From Channa striata (lineage: Eukaryota > Chordata > Actinopteri > Anabantiformes > Channidae): a DNA stretch of 64,000 nucleotides. The notes below the pieces were generated by a model that saw only the letters and a list, made by a program, of their open reading frames with translations, made no database searches and had not been told where the DNA came from. The stretch lies in NCBI GenBank assembly GCA_033026295.1, contig CM065184.1, forward strand, positions 5,936,001-6,000,000. Direction: 5' to 3'. The first letter of the stretch is position 1; every line of letters begins with the position of its first letter. Positions 11,396 to 25,275 of the stretch are shown in pieces. The position numbers and the translations under genes were made by a program.

Positions 11396-14143
11396 TTGTG
11401 TACCCTATCTGTGAAAGCAGCGCTTTTAAACACTAAATGCTTTGTCTGAAATTAGGAGACGTGGACAGATGATGCTCCCCTGAACTGCAGTGATTTACAA
11501 GACCATGGACAGCTGTCTGTTGATGGATTATCCCTATCTTCATGCCACTAATACACACAGCTTTTTATCTGTCAAACTCAATTCTGCATCCCACTAAACT
11601 ATGCAACACTATACCTCCCCCTCTTTATTATAAATTTTAATGAGCTCAAATACTAAAGTATGGCTTTGTGATTTGCATTTACTTTGGCAGTGTAAACACA
11701 GTGACAAAAATCTCTGCAATCATAAATCTTTACAGACTGGAGGCATAAAGAATGATTCCCTGACATGGCCATCTCATGTTTTCAGGGTTCAGGAGAAAGC
11801 GAAAGACTCTTAAAACAATCACAGATGTGGAAATACCCTCTAGTGTTAAATTCCCAGTATAACATAATGGCTCATTAAGACCTAGGGTCAATCTTAATGT
11901 TTCTGCTTACTGAAAAAAAGGTAAAAAAGATTAATATTACTGTTCGTACTGTATCGTTGTCCCTGACAGCTTTTACAACCTGTGAACATGTAGACAAATT
12001 TCCAAAAAAATCAAATAACACATACAAATGTGCATAAAGTGTCAGGACAAAAAGATGAGTCACTGACTGAATGTGGAAACAAACCACATCTCTTCATGAA
12101 TCGCATTTTCAAAAATATAATCACTCCTGGTTCCTTATGGCAGGCATTTCATTACCAAGGCACTCAATAATGCTGAGACCAAGTTTGACATTGGCAATGA
12201 GCATGAAGCCCTTGATGAATTGAACTCAATATGTTGGGGGACTCCGTGGTTCAGCGCGATTTTTCATGATTGTGGTGCTAATGTTGTAAGCAAGATCATT
12301 AATTGCAATAGAGGTAGCAGGGGACTGCAATGTGCCAGGAATCCGTTGCAGGCCACTTTCCACACACACAGACACACATGTATGCTATCTCCTTACTGTT
12401 TGGAGGCTCTTTTTTGTTTCTTGCTTAACATTCCGACTGTGCATGTTGTCTTCGTCCTGTCAGGTGCCTGGAATTTCCAATAAAAAGAGTATCAAGTAAT
12501 ACAAGTATCTACAGTATCTATCTATCTACGGTATCTGTTGTTATAGCACAACAACAGATGGAGGAATTGTTCACGTACAGATGAAAGTAATGAATGACAG
12601 AAAAACAACACGTCTATTGACCTGACATTGTCAACATCCCAGAAGGCCGGACAGCGGATAATGGCTGTGAGATCACTGCTCTTTATGAAGCACATTACTT
12701 AGAGACTAAAAAATGTTAGACCAATTGCAAGATCAGTTGTGATGAAAGCTCTAATTACTTATTACGGAAAATTATATATTGGTCTTCTAAAATCGTCGAC
12801 CCACGATGTGAATATGCTACAATTACTGACAGGGGATATTTTTTAGGTTATGAGATGTGACAGTTACTGTGCGAAATCACTTTACAGCAATTTTAAAAAT
12901 GAAATGCAGCTAAATCCTTCAGGGCTCGAAATAAAATACATAGTTCAGCAACTAATTGTCTTTTACATCTAATTACTTTGTCAGAAAAAAACATCATAAA
13001 AAGAAACCATGTATTACTGATGATGCAGTCAGTGCTTATAATCTGTGATACATTATTTTCATCCCAATAGTAAAAGTTAATGATAAATATCTTCATCATT
13101 AACTTTTTGAGGACTTCAATGTTTAGGACTGCTTGCTCACATACAGTGTATACAGTGTTTACATTATTACATTAATTTATCAGAGTATGGATTCAAAGGT
13201 TATGTTGCATTCGTCATGAATATGAGTAATATGATATGCTTGGAACTTTCTTGATAAAGAAAGAAAGGAAAATGGAAAAAACAAGTGGTGCGCACTGACT
13301 CAGGCTAGGCACATTTTGTCCAGAAAAGTCTCATTGAGGATTTAATTACAGTTCAATACAAATTAAGCATGAAGAGATTCCGTCTGGCTTGAGGGAAGAC
13401 TGTGGATTACCACCAATCAACATTTTTATTGCTCTCTAAGATTGATTGTTCCAAGTGGAGATAAGCCTGTGAACAGAACTAAAAAGGTCTTATAGGTACC
13501 TAAGAGGCATGGTGCTGTTCCTAGTTAACATGCTGCACTAGCAATCACATTGCTGACTAACAGCTATCCTAATGTTTTGCAGGATTAAAGACAATAGAAA
13601 TGTCTCCCAAATCCACAGAAATCAAAAACAAAAAAAACGGCTACAGGGGATGTTGAAATGAACCACATGCTGTTGTTTTAGCGTATCAAGCATCAGTCTG
13701 TTCACTGCAGGCAATCACATGTCCACTACTCGACATCCTGATAATTTCCATCCTAGCAAAATGTCATTGAATTAGTAATAGGCAAAGAGAGGAGGGAAAC
13801 ACAGCTGCAGGTTTAAAGAATTCATCAAAGAAAATATTTTAAAATCTGTTTTTTAATTCAACAACTCTCACAGGAAATCTCAAAGCTCTTTTCCCCTACC
13901 TCCCCTTAAACCATATGTTTTCTCTAAAAGGTACTACATGTATCTGAAAAATAGTGTTAGAAGCAAAACTTGTAATACACACTGCGCCAGTGCATTCAAA
14001 GTGCAGAAAGTGCCCAGTAAGTGTTATGGGAGCGTCTGGCAAGGGCTGCTGAAGGTTAAAATGAATTGCCTTAATCCAGGCACATGTAAGGGTATCTGAG
14101 CCCCCCTTCTACCCCGTACTGTGCTACCACCTCACTGGCAGTT

Positions 14144-14160
14144 AAAAAAAAAAAAAAAAA
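14144..14160. repeat. A17 homopolymer
   Basis: An uninterrupted run of 17 A. It might be the tail of a retroposed sequence, but no target-site duplication or element body was recognised. Confidence 0.9.
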
Positions 14161-17100
14161 CAGGGTTTGAGAGGAGAACAAAAAGGGGAAAAGCAGCGGC
14201 AAGTGAGTAGAATTCAGGTAAAGCTTTCACAGGCTTGATAATTATCACGCAGATTATAAGGGAACAGCTGAAGTAGCAATTAATTGCATGTGAGTTTAGC
14301 AAAAGGTCTCATAGTTCAGGTGAGGGCAGGGAGAAGACAGGCGTTTGACTGATGATAGCTACCTCAACGTCATTATCATCCCCATTCCCAGCCCCGAGGT
14401 ACTGAAGACCTGCAAAACCTACAGGATATTATTCCAAATAATCTCCTATCCGAGAGCTGTTGCCTCCAGTTGCATGCGGTTGAGATGTACTGCAGGATTG
14501 AGCCTGGGATTGTGTGTCATTTATCTATTTATTTATTCATTGCTACCAGGCAGGACTAAACCGTTTCAATAGGCGGGGGCTTTCAGAGGCCAGCTTTTAT
14601 GTTAAATTAGCCTGTTTATAGCAATGTCGCTTGGCTTTAGATGGATCAATATGACTGGAATTTCTGGAGGTAAGCGCTGTGTGTATTAGGTGAATTATGA
14701 TTACTGAAAAGACTGGAAATACATTTTTACAGGACAATGGGAGCTGCAGAGCCTATTCAAAGCACCCAAAAGAAACCTGACAAAATAGTGACCGAGCATC
14801 GGGCACACACTGGAAGTAAATCATATTACCTTCCCATGCTGCAGAGGTAAATACGCTGTTTACATAATTGTGTGTTTTGTCCTATGAAATACGATCCCAA
14901 AAGCTAAAGGAATGCTGCACTCAGGCAAAAAGTAGTTCTTTCATGCGCTCTGAAAGCTGAATTTGTTGGTGATGCATTATGCTAATCAAGCTATTTATTC
15001 CCACAACTATGGTCTCGTATACCTGTCACCCACAACCATTACAGCAAGGCTTGATCAAAACCCGGAATGTTGGCAGCTTCCCACTGAGAGAGGTGATGAG
15101 GGCTGAGCATGCTACTTTTTGTATGTACTCTAGAGCCTCTATTCAGACTGAAGCATGTTCTCTAAGGCAGCTCCATGGCTTTGATAGTATGGATTGAGAG
15201 GGCCCTTCTCTCCCCAGGGTCTGATATAATGAGAGTGAGCTTACTAAACATGATCTGCAGGCTCTCTCAAATAAGCTACTTGAAACAGCTCAAGCCTGAA
15301 ACAGTACAACAAACAGCACTAATTCATTTGTGCGCGTGCTCTTTCTCTGTCTGTGTGCGCTGTATGAGGGCTGGATAATGTGTTTTAATGTGTGACAGAG
15401 AGCGATACAGAGATTGGGAAAGAGCACAGATAGGCACAGGAGTGAGGCTTTGGGCGCATTCAGAAATCTGGCTTTTCAGTTTTCTTTTGTTTTGTTTTCT
15501 GCAAGCACAAAGAAAATGTAAAGCCAGAGATTTTTTCAGTGATTGCACTCGTAGTTTGCATTTGAACAAATATGCATAGAAATGTACTATACGGTGTTGC
15601 TAGAATAATGGTTTAAATGTGCAATTTCTCATATTCAGTCATTATCGGCTTTAGGATCTTATCACATCTTATCATGTGCAGCAAAGTAATCATCGCGGAC
15701 ATTATACTGGCAACGAGGTATTTCTTTTGTCAAACAAATCAAAAATATCAACTAAACTGGCAGTCAGCACAATTTAACAATGCTACAGGAATTCATTTCC
15801 TGTGCCTGAATACACATTAACAAGAGTGAATTGTGTTTCCTGAATGCCCATTTTCTCTCCATTTAACCTTAAAGTGACCGAACATTTTCCCACATTGGCC
15901 ATTTCTGTCTGAATTGATGCAAAGAGTTCAATAACATCTATAACAGTGTGATGCTATTCCGGAGTTTTAGGTAATTCAGCTCGGCTCCAGCCTGCTTTTG
16001 TGGCCTAATTTAAGAAATGGAGTGCCATCTCCTGTTCTTCTGCCCTTTTTATGTCCTGGTTATCACAGGATAAAACAGTTTGCAGTGAGTCCATGCAATT
16101 AGCATTGTTCAAAATGCATTACTTTGTCAATTCAGTCCTATTGAGCACTGCCACACAATTCATCACAACTCAGTTTCTATGTTTAATCAGATAGGGATCG
16201 GGCATAATACACCTGCATACACAGCATCTCTGCATTTCTATATGTCTATACAAAGAACCCACAGCTGCACGTGTCAAGCTGATTAGGAATCCAATGTTGG
16301 TGAAGGAAAAAATCCTTTTTAATCTTACCATGAGCTCAGATAATTAACCGCAGCTGCCACAACTATCAGATAGAAAACCAGATTCAAAGTTGTAAAAATG
16401 TCAGAAGTCATTTCCTTAATGTTGAACTAGATAATGAAATATATAAATGCAGAGTAACATCAAATGGTTGCACTTTAACATTACAACATAAGACAGGGAT
16501 CTAATCTAATTGGCAGGTGAGGTTGAGAATTCCATGTTCTGTAGCTTCATATTATTTCATAGATTCATATGAGGTGCCATCAGTGTTCGCCTGACCTATC
16601 TAAACGTCTTCCGCTGCCTGTGCTTTTTTTGAGTCAAGCCCCAAACTATTCCCTCACTGCCCTCAATAATGGCCTCAATTTAAGCTTTACTGTGCCTTAC
16701 TTTCTCCTTATTTTCACTTCCCTTTGAGATACCAAAGGTTTTCTCACTCTGAGCTGCTGGAAATAATCATAGGACACCAGATGAATAAAAGTGTTGCATT
16801 TTGTGGAAGTTTCCGTGGTTTGACTTTGTGTGTATTGTATTCTTTTGCAGTCTTGTACACGCTTTGTACAAGACAGCTCTGATAAAAGCAGCTGCACTAT
16901 GAAAATAATGAAATTATGCGTGAATGATAGATAAAGAGAGCATCAGACCTTTATTTGAAGTGCTCATCTCAAACAAAACCTCTGTCCCTATGCCTGTGAG
17001 TAATGTGTGTTTATACTGGTAGTCGCAGGTGTGGGATGAACATTATGCATGCATTCAGGGGAGGAGGAATACATGCCTCATATGTTTTTTCCATATGATT

Positions 17101-20100
17101 GTCAATGTGTGGGCAGATGTCATTTCAGTGGCACTGAACTCGGGATGCGGTCGTGTTAGTAGATAACAGTAGTGGGATGAAAACAAGAATAACGGATACA
17201 TCTGACAGCTTAATATTTTAAAACTTCCACTATAATAAAATCCTGGCTTGGTAAATTTGCTTCCGCCACATTTAGCTTTTAATTTTAATGTATTCATTTT
17301 TTTTCTGTTTTCTTAATTTGCCATATGACTGCTTGAGATCAATAAACACAGAACAAAACAGGATGAATCGTTTGCATTCTCTTACAAAGCCTGAGTTCTG
17401 AAAGGTCCTGACCACCCCAAGGCAACAAAAAATCAACAGAGAAATGCAATATCCACCATCCAATGTGTCTAATTCCAACATAATTTCTTTAGTTATCAAT
17501 TATTTTGTTGTCACCTGAGGCAGCACTGAAGAAAGCAGAGCAAGAACAGTGGCAAGCACCACTTATAAAATACAACTGTTTGCATTTCTTGCAGAATTAG
17601 CATTTGTGAATTAAGGTGGAACAATAGAAAGTAGTTAAATATGCTCAAAATGTGCAAGATCAGGAAATGAGCATTGGCATACTAAGCAAGATACCAGGTG
17701 AATAATTTATATCTTTCATCAGAGCACCAACAGCGGGTTCACTAGAAAGTCACACCCTGTACTTTCTTTTCTTGCTTACACTCTCACAGTATTCTCAGTT
17801 TACTAGGAAACTCTGAAAGTTTAATACAGGGTTGCCAGCTCTGAACATTACCCCTCAGCATCCCCTGCTTATCCTTCTATTGCATAGAAGCAGCACATGA
17901 AATTTCAAAAGGCCAAGTACGTCAGAGCTTAACAAGATTGGAATGGAAGGGATTTTCCTCCAGTGTGCAGTGCTGCACCTCCAGCAACATTCATGACCAC
18001 CGGTGGGAGGAGGGGCAGCTGGAATTCCATTTCTCAATAATGAAATTCTTTTCATCATGCCTATTTTGCATAACAAAGGTGCATAAAAATGCATTATATT
18101 TGGCAAAGTGTAACTGTAAACCGCCACATGAAGGCTGCCCTCCCAACGTAGTTCTCTACTTCCAGGAACAAAACCAAACTCTTGCAGAATATCTGTCAAT
18201 GGCATGAAGTGGTTAAAAATATCACCACCCACCGCCACCTTAGCACGACAAGCGTGCACCAATGACTATCCATACATTTAATGTGATTAGACTGCTCATG
18301 TAATTCCAAAAGTAATTTATCTATTGACTCTAACGTGAGGACTCCAGATGCTCTTTCCTGGTTGATACCTATTTGAATACATTCCTTTAATTTGCTCTGT
18401 CATTAAAGTCTCATGAACCAATGACTTTCACCCCGCACACAGTCCAATGAAGCACAGAGAAGAAGCTGTAGCTGTAATATTTCATCAGAGGTCCATTATG
18501 CTGATAAAAGAAATAGGACGAAAAGAAGGGTCATTATGTCTAAGGATCCATGCCAGGTGTCACTCTAATTTAATAGAGCCACTAAAGACAAAGCGGCGGC
18601 CAGAGGGAAGCTTCTCAATAACAAGCTTGACTGCAGATGACAAGTGACATGGTAACCTGTGACTGAAGGAACAGACAGGAGGCTTCACAGCAGCCTCACC
18701 CTACAAAAATGATGAGACTCGATTACAACGATGAGACTTACAAACATACAATTTTTTTGTGTGTGAATAACTAGAAATTAGAAACAAACGTAGGTGATCA
18801 AGGGTCACCTATGTTTTACCTTTTTAGGGTAAAATTTGTACAACAATATAGATTCCCTCACAGATTAACAAATTCAGTATCACAGCTTTTCACCAAAGAG
18901 AAGGGGCAGTTTGTGAATATGATAAGCATTAATAATGTGAGAGGGAGCTCATAATTGCAAGCTTTCCTCAGTTCCTCATAAAGGAGAAATTAAACTTTCT
19001 ATGTGGCATATCAGAAATGTCCACAGCTTCAGATGTTTCTCTACATGTAGCTGTGCGCTGTGACCATTTGGATCTATTTATGTTGTCTGAACAGATCAGA
19101 AAAAGCCCCCTACCAAATACCCAGCACTCTTGGCAAGCAGCAAATAAAGTAGCACAGGCTCAAAGTTTTTGTGCCAAGGCTTCAGTGGGCACTGCAGCTA
19201 AATATATCTTGATGGGAGAAAGGTCGACTAAAAAAAATCATCGGGCACTAGCACGAATGAATGTGGACACAGGCAGGCGCATTACATAAATTATGCTTAA
19301 GCAGTGCTATCCGAGTCATTCACATATTCAATACGGCACTTCAGGACCTCAAGAAGATTTGCAGGATTTGAGGTTGTAAGCCAGGCCAGCTCGATATATT
19401 GATCCCTCCCCCCTCACTCAGAGCTGCATTCAATTTCCCAACAATTAGATGCACCTGAAGGTTAATATGGTGCTTTGTTAATCTGTTGTGTGTTGTGTAG
19501 TCTAAAACTAAATCCCTCTCTTTTTCTGTCCGTCTTCTGCTGCATATGACGATGCCCTCCGAAGGTTCAAATCTCTAGCAGGACTCTATGAATACTGCTG
19601 TCCCAGAGGTCATTCAGTAATTAGTAGTGCCATGATACTAGTGCATTAGAGGAGAGGTTTTCACTGCTCAGTAAGTACTCTAGATCATTTCTAGGCAACA
19701 TTACTATCCCAAGTAAATTAGGTTGGTCCCGACTATGACCTTGTAACTATGCTAACTCCTCCCATGACTGCAGTATGTTTTTAATAGGGCTGCCAATTAG
19801 ACCCACTGGCAATTTTGTTTCCATTCACTCCTGCTGGCTGATTTCACATTCGGAGGATGTTGCAGCCGTGTGAGAGTGAAATTTCTCTCATGGGATCTGA
19901 GGATATTTCTCTGGTGTGGTATACACTGGGCTCCAAGAAGCAGAAATGACAGCAACATTACACGGTTGAAATGAAAGCACCGTAATGTTATCCATTCTTA
20001 TTATAAGACGCTATGACATGCCTCTCATTGGTTTCTGTGTATGAATGCAGAGCGGTAGGGGGGATTTTGTAGCAATTCTCTGTTATAAATCATGGACAAC

Positions 20101-22107
20101 TGAGAATTATGGGGTCAACACAAATATAAAGTGATGGTGTATCCGTGGATGTGTAGCACACACAGCTTGATACAAGGCACACACGGTTATTTTATCCAAC
20201 TATAGCCAGCGCCAGCGCCATGAATTCATACACCCTAATCTCTGCTAAAAGTGAGCGGCAGAGCAGGGACGGGGCTGATACTGACCAACTAGGAAAAGAT
20301 TTGCTACAGAGGTTTTTGCTGCCGTCTGCTATTTTAGGAGGAGACTAATGGCAAGTGAAAAGAGAAACAATGACTCCAGATCTGTAGAAAAGGCAGCTGA
20401 AGCAAACATGGAGGAATAAAGCCTTCATTTAATACCTTTCCGGGTGCAAATGTAAGATAATGCTTGTAGTTACTGCCATAAATGCCATCTCCTTAATTCT
20501 TGCTCTGAATGCATTATCACCATTAAGCCAAGCCAACCTAACTTTTCCATCAAAGAGCCTTTTTCCATCAAAGATAATATTTTAAGCGGCCTGGACTAAT
20601 AGATTGCAATAATTGGTTGTTCTAAAACTCTTTTCCTCAAGGTAGTGAAAGGGTTTCAAACAGCAGCTGTGCAGAGGCCACAGCCATTCTCAGTTTTCAC
20701 CTTAGCTGTAAAAGCTGTAAAGAAAATGTTAAAAATGAGGCCTGATGGAAATTCTTTTATAATGGCTATAGAATTCCTTTTGTTCTTAAAAGCCTTTATA
20801 GTTAGTCTTGTAGAGCTATTTGTACTGTCTCCTTCCGGTCAAAAATACATCTCCAGACATGAGCCATTTTGACCTGCTTAACTCAAACAGAAAGGCAATG
20901 CTATTTATTAGTAGAGTTAGTATTCATGATGTTTTGTGCCCCCTAATTAACCTCCAGTACAATCAGAGTGAAAAGGTGACCGTAAATCCAAGCAACTATT
21001 CCCCTCCCTGCCAGGTGTCTGTGATTTTCACCTTCACCATCCTCCCCCTTCATCATTTTGTCACCTCTGCTACAGCTGATTCTGCAAAACCAAGAAATGA
21101 GATAGGGTGTGTAGGTGGTGTCACTACAGTGTGTGCGATTGGTTGTGCATGTACATTGCAATTAATGCTACAAAGTCAGCTGTTATTAATCATACCAACA
21201 TTTCAGAAACCTTGCCACAGTCTTCACCTGTGACTGACAACCCATAGGGTGTTTAACAGCTAAATCCTGCATGTTAGGAATGAATATGTTTCCTCAAGGA
21301 CACTGATTCAAAACACATCCTGGTTTAGGTGCAACAGGGCAAGCTCTCTAGCTATATTGTTAAGGTGTATGGAGCAGAAACTACTTGCCCTCAATTTCAC
21401 TCCATCTTGTGGAGCTGCTAATTTAAACAATTAATTCAGGCTCACACTGTTCCCAGAATTCTTCAATTTTCTCATCTCCTCACACACCCTTCTACTACTC
21501 TCTCCCCCCACTGGCGGCGGGAGGAAGCAGTTGGGGGCACTGCCTCAGTAATTGGAGACACCTTCTGAAACATGCAGATGAAGCAGGGTGAGATGGAGAG
21601 AAGTGGAAAGTGGAAAAGGAAAACGGACCAGATTCCTAATTATCCACCTCCTTTTCTCAAATTCCCTCTTCCTTGCTGTTACAGGGGTAGAGTTGTACTG
21701 TGGAGGATCCTTCTACTTCACATGCTGGCCTCGGTATAATTAGGCACAGTGTACAGGGCTGAACAGGGATTGATGCTCCCATAAAAGCCTGTATGAGGAG
21801 AGGGTTCAGAGAAAAGCTTGGGCTCTGATGAGTTGGTTAAGAGCACTGTCAGCACACTCACTCTTACACTGTACTGTAAAATCCCCTGTCAGCTGATACA
21901 CAAGCTGTGTTGCATGAAACCTGGACATATATAACAGCTGCAATAATAGCTGCATGCACAAAATGTGGCCTGAAAATTTTAATTTTTCTCTGTATCAAAA
22001 GACCTAAAGGTGGTCAAGGTTCAATCCATTTTAAAACGGATGAAAGGAAATACAAACTGTAGCAAACAGGCACAGTTATATATTACATATATAGGTATTT
22101 AATTTTA

Positions 22108-22122
22108 TTTTTTTTTTTTTTT
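22108..22122. repeat. T15 homopolymer
   Basis: An uninterrupted T run about 300 bases left of the LINE remnant. No link between the two is evident. Confidence 0.9.
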
Positions 22123-22429
22123 GCAATGATAGAGAACCACTGAGGTGACATTCACTTCCTTTCGGGTGGTGAGAGGATGAATAGACAGGCTGTCTGGTTT
22201 TTAATATGTCTAACAGCGTCAGAGGTAGCACACGCCAGAGGCAACTACATTGAGAGATATACTATAGTCAGCTGTATTTTAAAACTACGCGGAGAATGGT
22301 CTGGCAATTTTTTCCATTTGCATAAACATGCAGCACACTGTGAATGAACGTCACATTCAGTAGATGACAACAGTTTTTTGCCGTTAGTTGTACAAAATCA
22401 ACTCATGTCTACAAGAGTGAATGTTAAAT

Positions 22430-24660
22430 GTGCATTTTCTTTTGTCTGGGAGAACTAGCACGTATCAAATGTTGTTATTTCATCTTTCCCTTTGCTGTTG
22501 TAACGCCAAACAACGCGTTCTAGCGTGTATGGGTCGGATGATTAAACCGAGCACTGGTGCGCAATTCTCTGCTGTCTTTAATGTCACTGCTGAGAGAAGT
22601 CGCACCGATGAATGTTTGGATGCAGACAACCTAACTGTTTCCTTTTTGTCTATGTGTACGAATGTCATCGATTCTGTTGCGCCTCTCAAACCCATGCGCT
22701 GCAAACCAACATATGAACCGTGGATATGATGCGTGACGTCACTCTGCTAGACAAGAGTGTAGGCGAGCCGAGCACAAATGGATAAAAGATAAGCTGCAAG
22801 TGTCCTATGACATTATTAAAGAAAGCTGGAGAAAAAAATATTATTCAGCTATGTTCTGATAAATAATTCTGATAAACCTCGTGTTATTTTTAATAATATT
22901 AATTCTGTTCTTCACCCCTTCCAGTTCACTCCTGGTGAAACTTCTCCAGGAGTCTTTAATGCATTTCTCCATTTCTTTATGGACAAGCCAATATTAGAGC
23001 TAATATTTTAACTCCTTCCCTTGACTCCTCTATCATGACACCATGCAATGTTGTTTTTGATCTTTTTCAGCCATTGACTTAAAGATATTGTGACCCATTT
23101 GACACCTGCCAGTTGTTCCAGGGATGTCGTTCCACCTCGACTTGTAATAGAAGTTTGGGACACAATTGGAACAAGTGCTTATAGATTATAAATAGCAGTC
23201 TTTGTACCAGTGTTGTCCAGTCATATTTCGAAGAGGAACCTTTAATTAAAAAAAACCTTGTCTAGACCCATCTGTATTATCAAACTACCAACGTATCTCC
23301 AAGCTCCTCTTTTTGTCTCCTATTTGCACAAGGCTGTTCTTTTACAACTGCAGCATTTTCTAGATATTAATGCCCTTCTTGAGACTTTCCAGTCGGGTTT
23401 TAAAGCCTTCCTTTTAGGGTTTTTAATAACATTTTAATTACAACCGATTCTGGTGATCACGTACTCTTGCTACTCTTAGACTTGTCCTCAGCCTTTGAAA
23501 CAGTAGACCATGATATTTTGATTTCCCAGTGGGAACATTGGGTGGGGGCTAAGGTGTATTTTCGAGGTGGTGCAGATCATATTTGTCCGGGAGGAGTTTT
23601 AGATTTAGCCTAGGGAGCTCCTTTTCACCTTCTATCCCACTCATGTGTGGTCTCCCCCAGGGCTCTATTCTTGGCCCTATTCTCTTTTCTTTATATCTCC
23701 TCCCCCTTGGTTCCATTTTTTAAAAATATGGCATTTCTTTTAATGTCTCTCAGATGATGGGAAATCTATTAACATGCTTGTAGATTTTTTTAATGATAAT
23801 AAAATGTGATTGGCTTGTAACCTTTAAAATTTTAATGAGAGTAAACAGAGATAATTGTTTTTAACACTACTAATATCTCCCCTGTCTCTCATCTGGACTT
23901 GTGCCCATTTAAGCCATATGTTAAGCCTGTGGGGACGAATCATAGTGTGAAAATGGACCCTGAATTTATGCTTGATAAACAGATAGGTAGACCGATAATA
24001 ATATTGTAAAGGCTGGGTATTACCAATTGCAACTTCTGGCCAAAGTAAAACCATTTTTATCCTCATTTAATTCTCAAAACCTTATACATGCTTTTGTCAC
24101 TATACAGCTCGACTGTTGTAACGCTCTGTATGCAGGAGTTAGGCACTCATCACTCTCTCGTTTACAGTCGGTACAAAATGCTGCAGCTCGAATGCTTACT
24201 GGCACCCGTAAGTGAGAGCAAATTACATTGATACTGGAGCTCATTCACTGGCTTCCAGTCCATTTTAGAGTCAAGTTCAAGATTTTTTGTTTGTTTTTAA
24301 GGCTCTTAATGGTCTAGATCCTTCTTATATTTCAGAACTTCTTCATTCATTCACTTCTGTTCAACCCCTCAGATCTACTGATCAGCTGCTTCTTGAGGTC
24401 CCTAAGACCAGGCTCAAGAGCACAGGTGATTGTACTTTTTCAGTCACTGGGCCCAGGTTATGGAATAAACTCCCTCTCCATGTAAGGCAGGCCCCAAGTG
24501 TTCCGGCTTTTAAGTCACGCTTAAAACCCATTTTTATTCGCTGGCATTTAATTTAGATTGCTTGTAAGTTTAGACTGTAAGAATAGATGTCAGATTAAAA
24601 CGTGGGATATATAACCTGATTCTGACCTGAAAATAAAAATGTGATTGTGATGTTTTTTTG
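22430..24660 (+). mobile_element. decayed, 5'-truncated L2/CR1-type LINE (ORF2 remnant)
   Basis: A non-LTR retrotransposon ORF2 is spread over several frames. In order: the linker after the endonuclease (VIDSVAPLKPMRCKPTYEPW, about 22640-22725); reverse transcriptase motif A (LLDLSSAFETVDHDIL, within about 23446-23525); the conserved LPQGSILGPILFSLYLLPL (about 23650-23705); a broken catalytic region where the usual YADD reads as SDD in a shifted frame (about 23745-23760); and the C-terminal part, DCCNALYAGV to LTGTRK (24110-24215), then FKALNGLDPSYISELLH to LWNKLPLHVRQAPSV (24287-24556). Numerous stops and frameshifts show it is dead. The endonuclease is missing, as expected for 5' truncation during insertion. 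L2 is my best clade call; a related CR1-group family is possible. Confidence 0.88.
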
Positions 24661-25206
24661 TGACCTGCCAGGTTTCTCTTTATTTTTTTCCAGCTTATTT
24701 ATTCTGTAATAAAGTCAATGTACACACCTCTTTCAAAAGCTAATTCCAACAAAAATGAAGGGAGGGAAGCTCTGTGGAGCATTCTTCCCATGGTTAAACC
24801 ACCTACCGCAGCTAAAGGAGACTCAGCGCTACCCCTCTTGCACGGTGCCGGGCTGCTCTTATCGCCCAACCACGAGGCCGTAGAGGAGTAATAGGATTGT
24901 GACTCACAGAGAAAGTGCCATGCTCACCAAGCAGAGGAGGACTGAGGCACAAGTGTGAAGGGCCTATGCGGCTGCCCAGCATCGTGAAAGCAAAGAGGAG
25001 CAGGCAGGGAGGATGTGTTCTCCTCATTCCATAAGTAACCTTGCTAAATTGCAGGCTTTGGAGGGTCAGTGGGACATCGGTCTGCCAGTGTATATCTGAA
25101 GGTCTGGATATAACCTGTAATCCTGCAGCCCAGAAAACGAACAGCACAGCAGTTACGGCAAAATGTCTTTTCTGCAAAATGGAAGCCTGGGTGTTTATAA
25201 GCTTGG

Positions 25207-25275
25207 AGAGAGAGAGAGAAACAGAGAGAAAGAGAGTACAGATAGAGGGAGTCAGAGAGAGTCGAGGTAGGGAGG
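25207..25275. repeat. GA-rich simple sequence
   Basis: An imperfect GAGA/AGAG purine tract on the + strand. A 182-codon minus-strand ORF overlapping it is low-complexity Ser/Leu sequence and is not a gene. Confidence 0.8.

Larger units (their letters stand above)
11400..22425. other. gene desert, left part
   Basis: No exon, RNA gene or transposon was recognised. The DNA is AT-rich and notably free of microsatellites apart from a short TATC cluster near 12515 and the A17 run. Blocks of mixed composition rich in TAAT-type homeodomain words (for example 18440-18660 and 19017-19440) are possible enhancers. Confidence 0.6.

Noticed and set aside
19560..19690. tRNA-derived SINE (B-box-like GGTTCAAAT)
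   Set aside because: There is no matching A box at the right distance, no tail and no second copy in the window.
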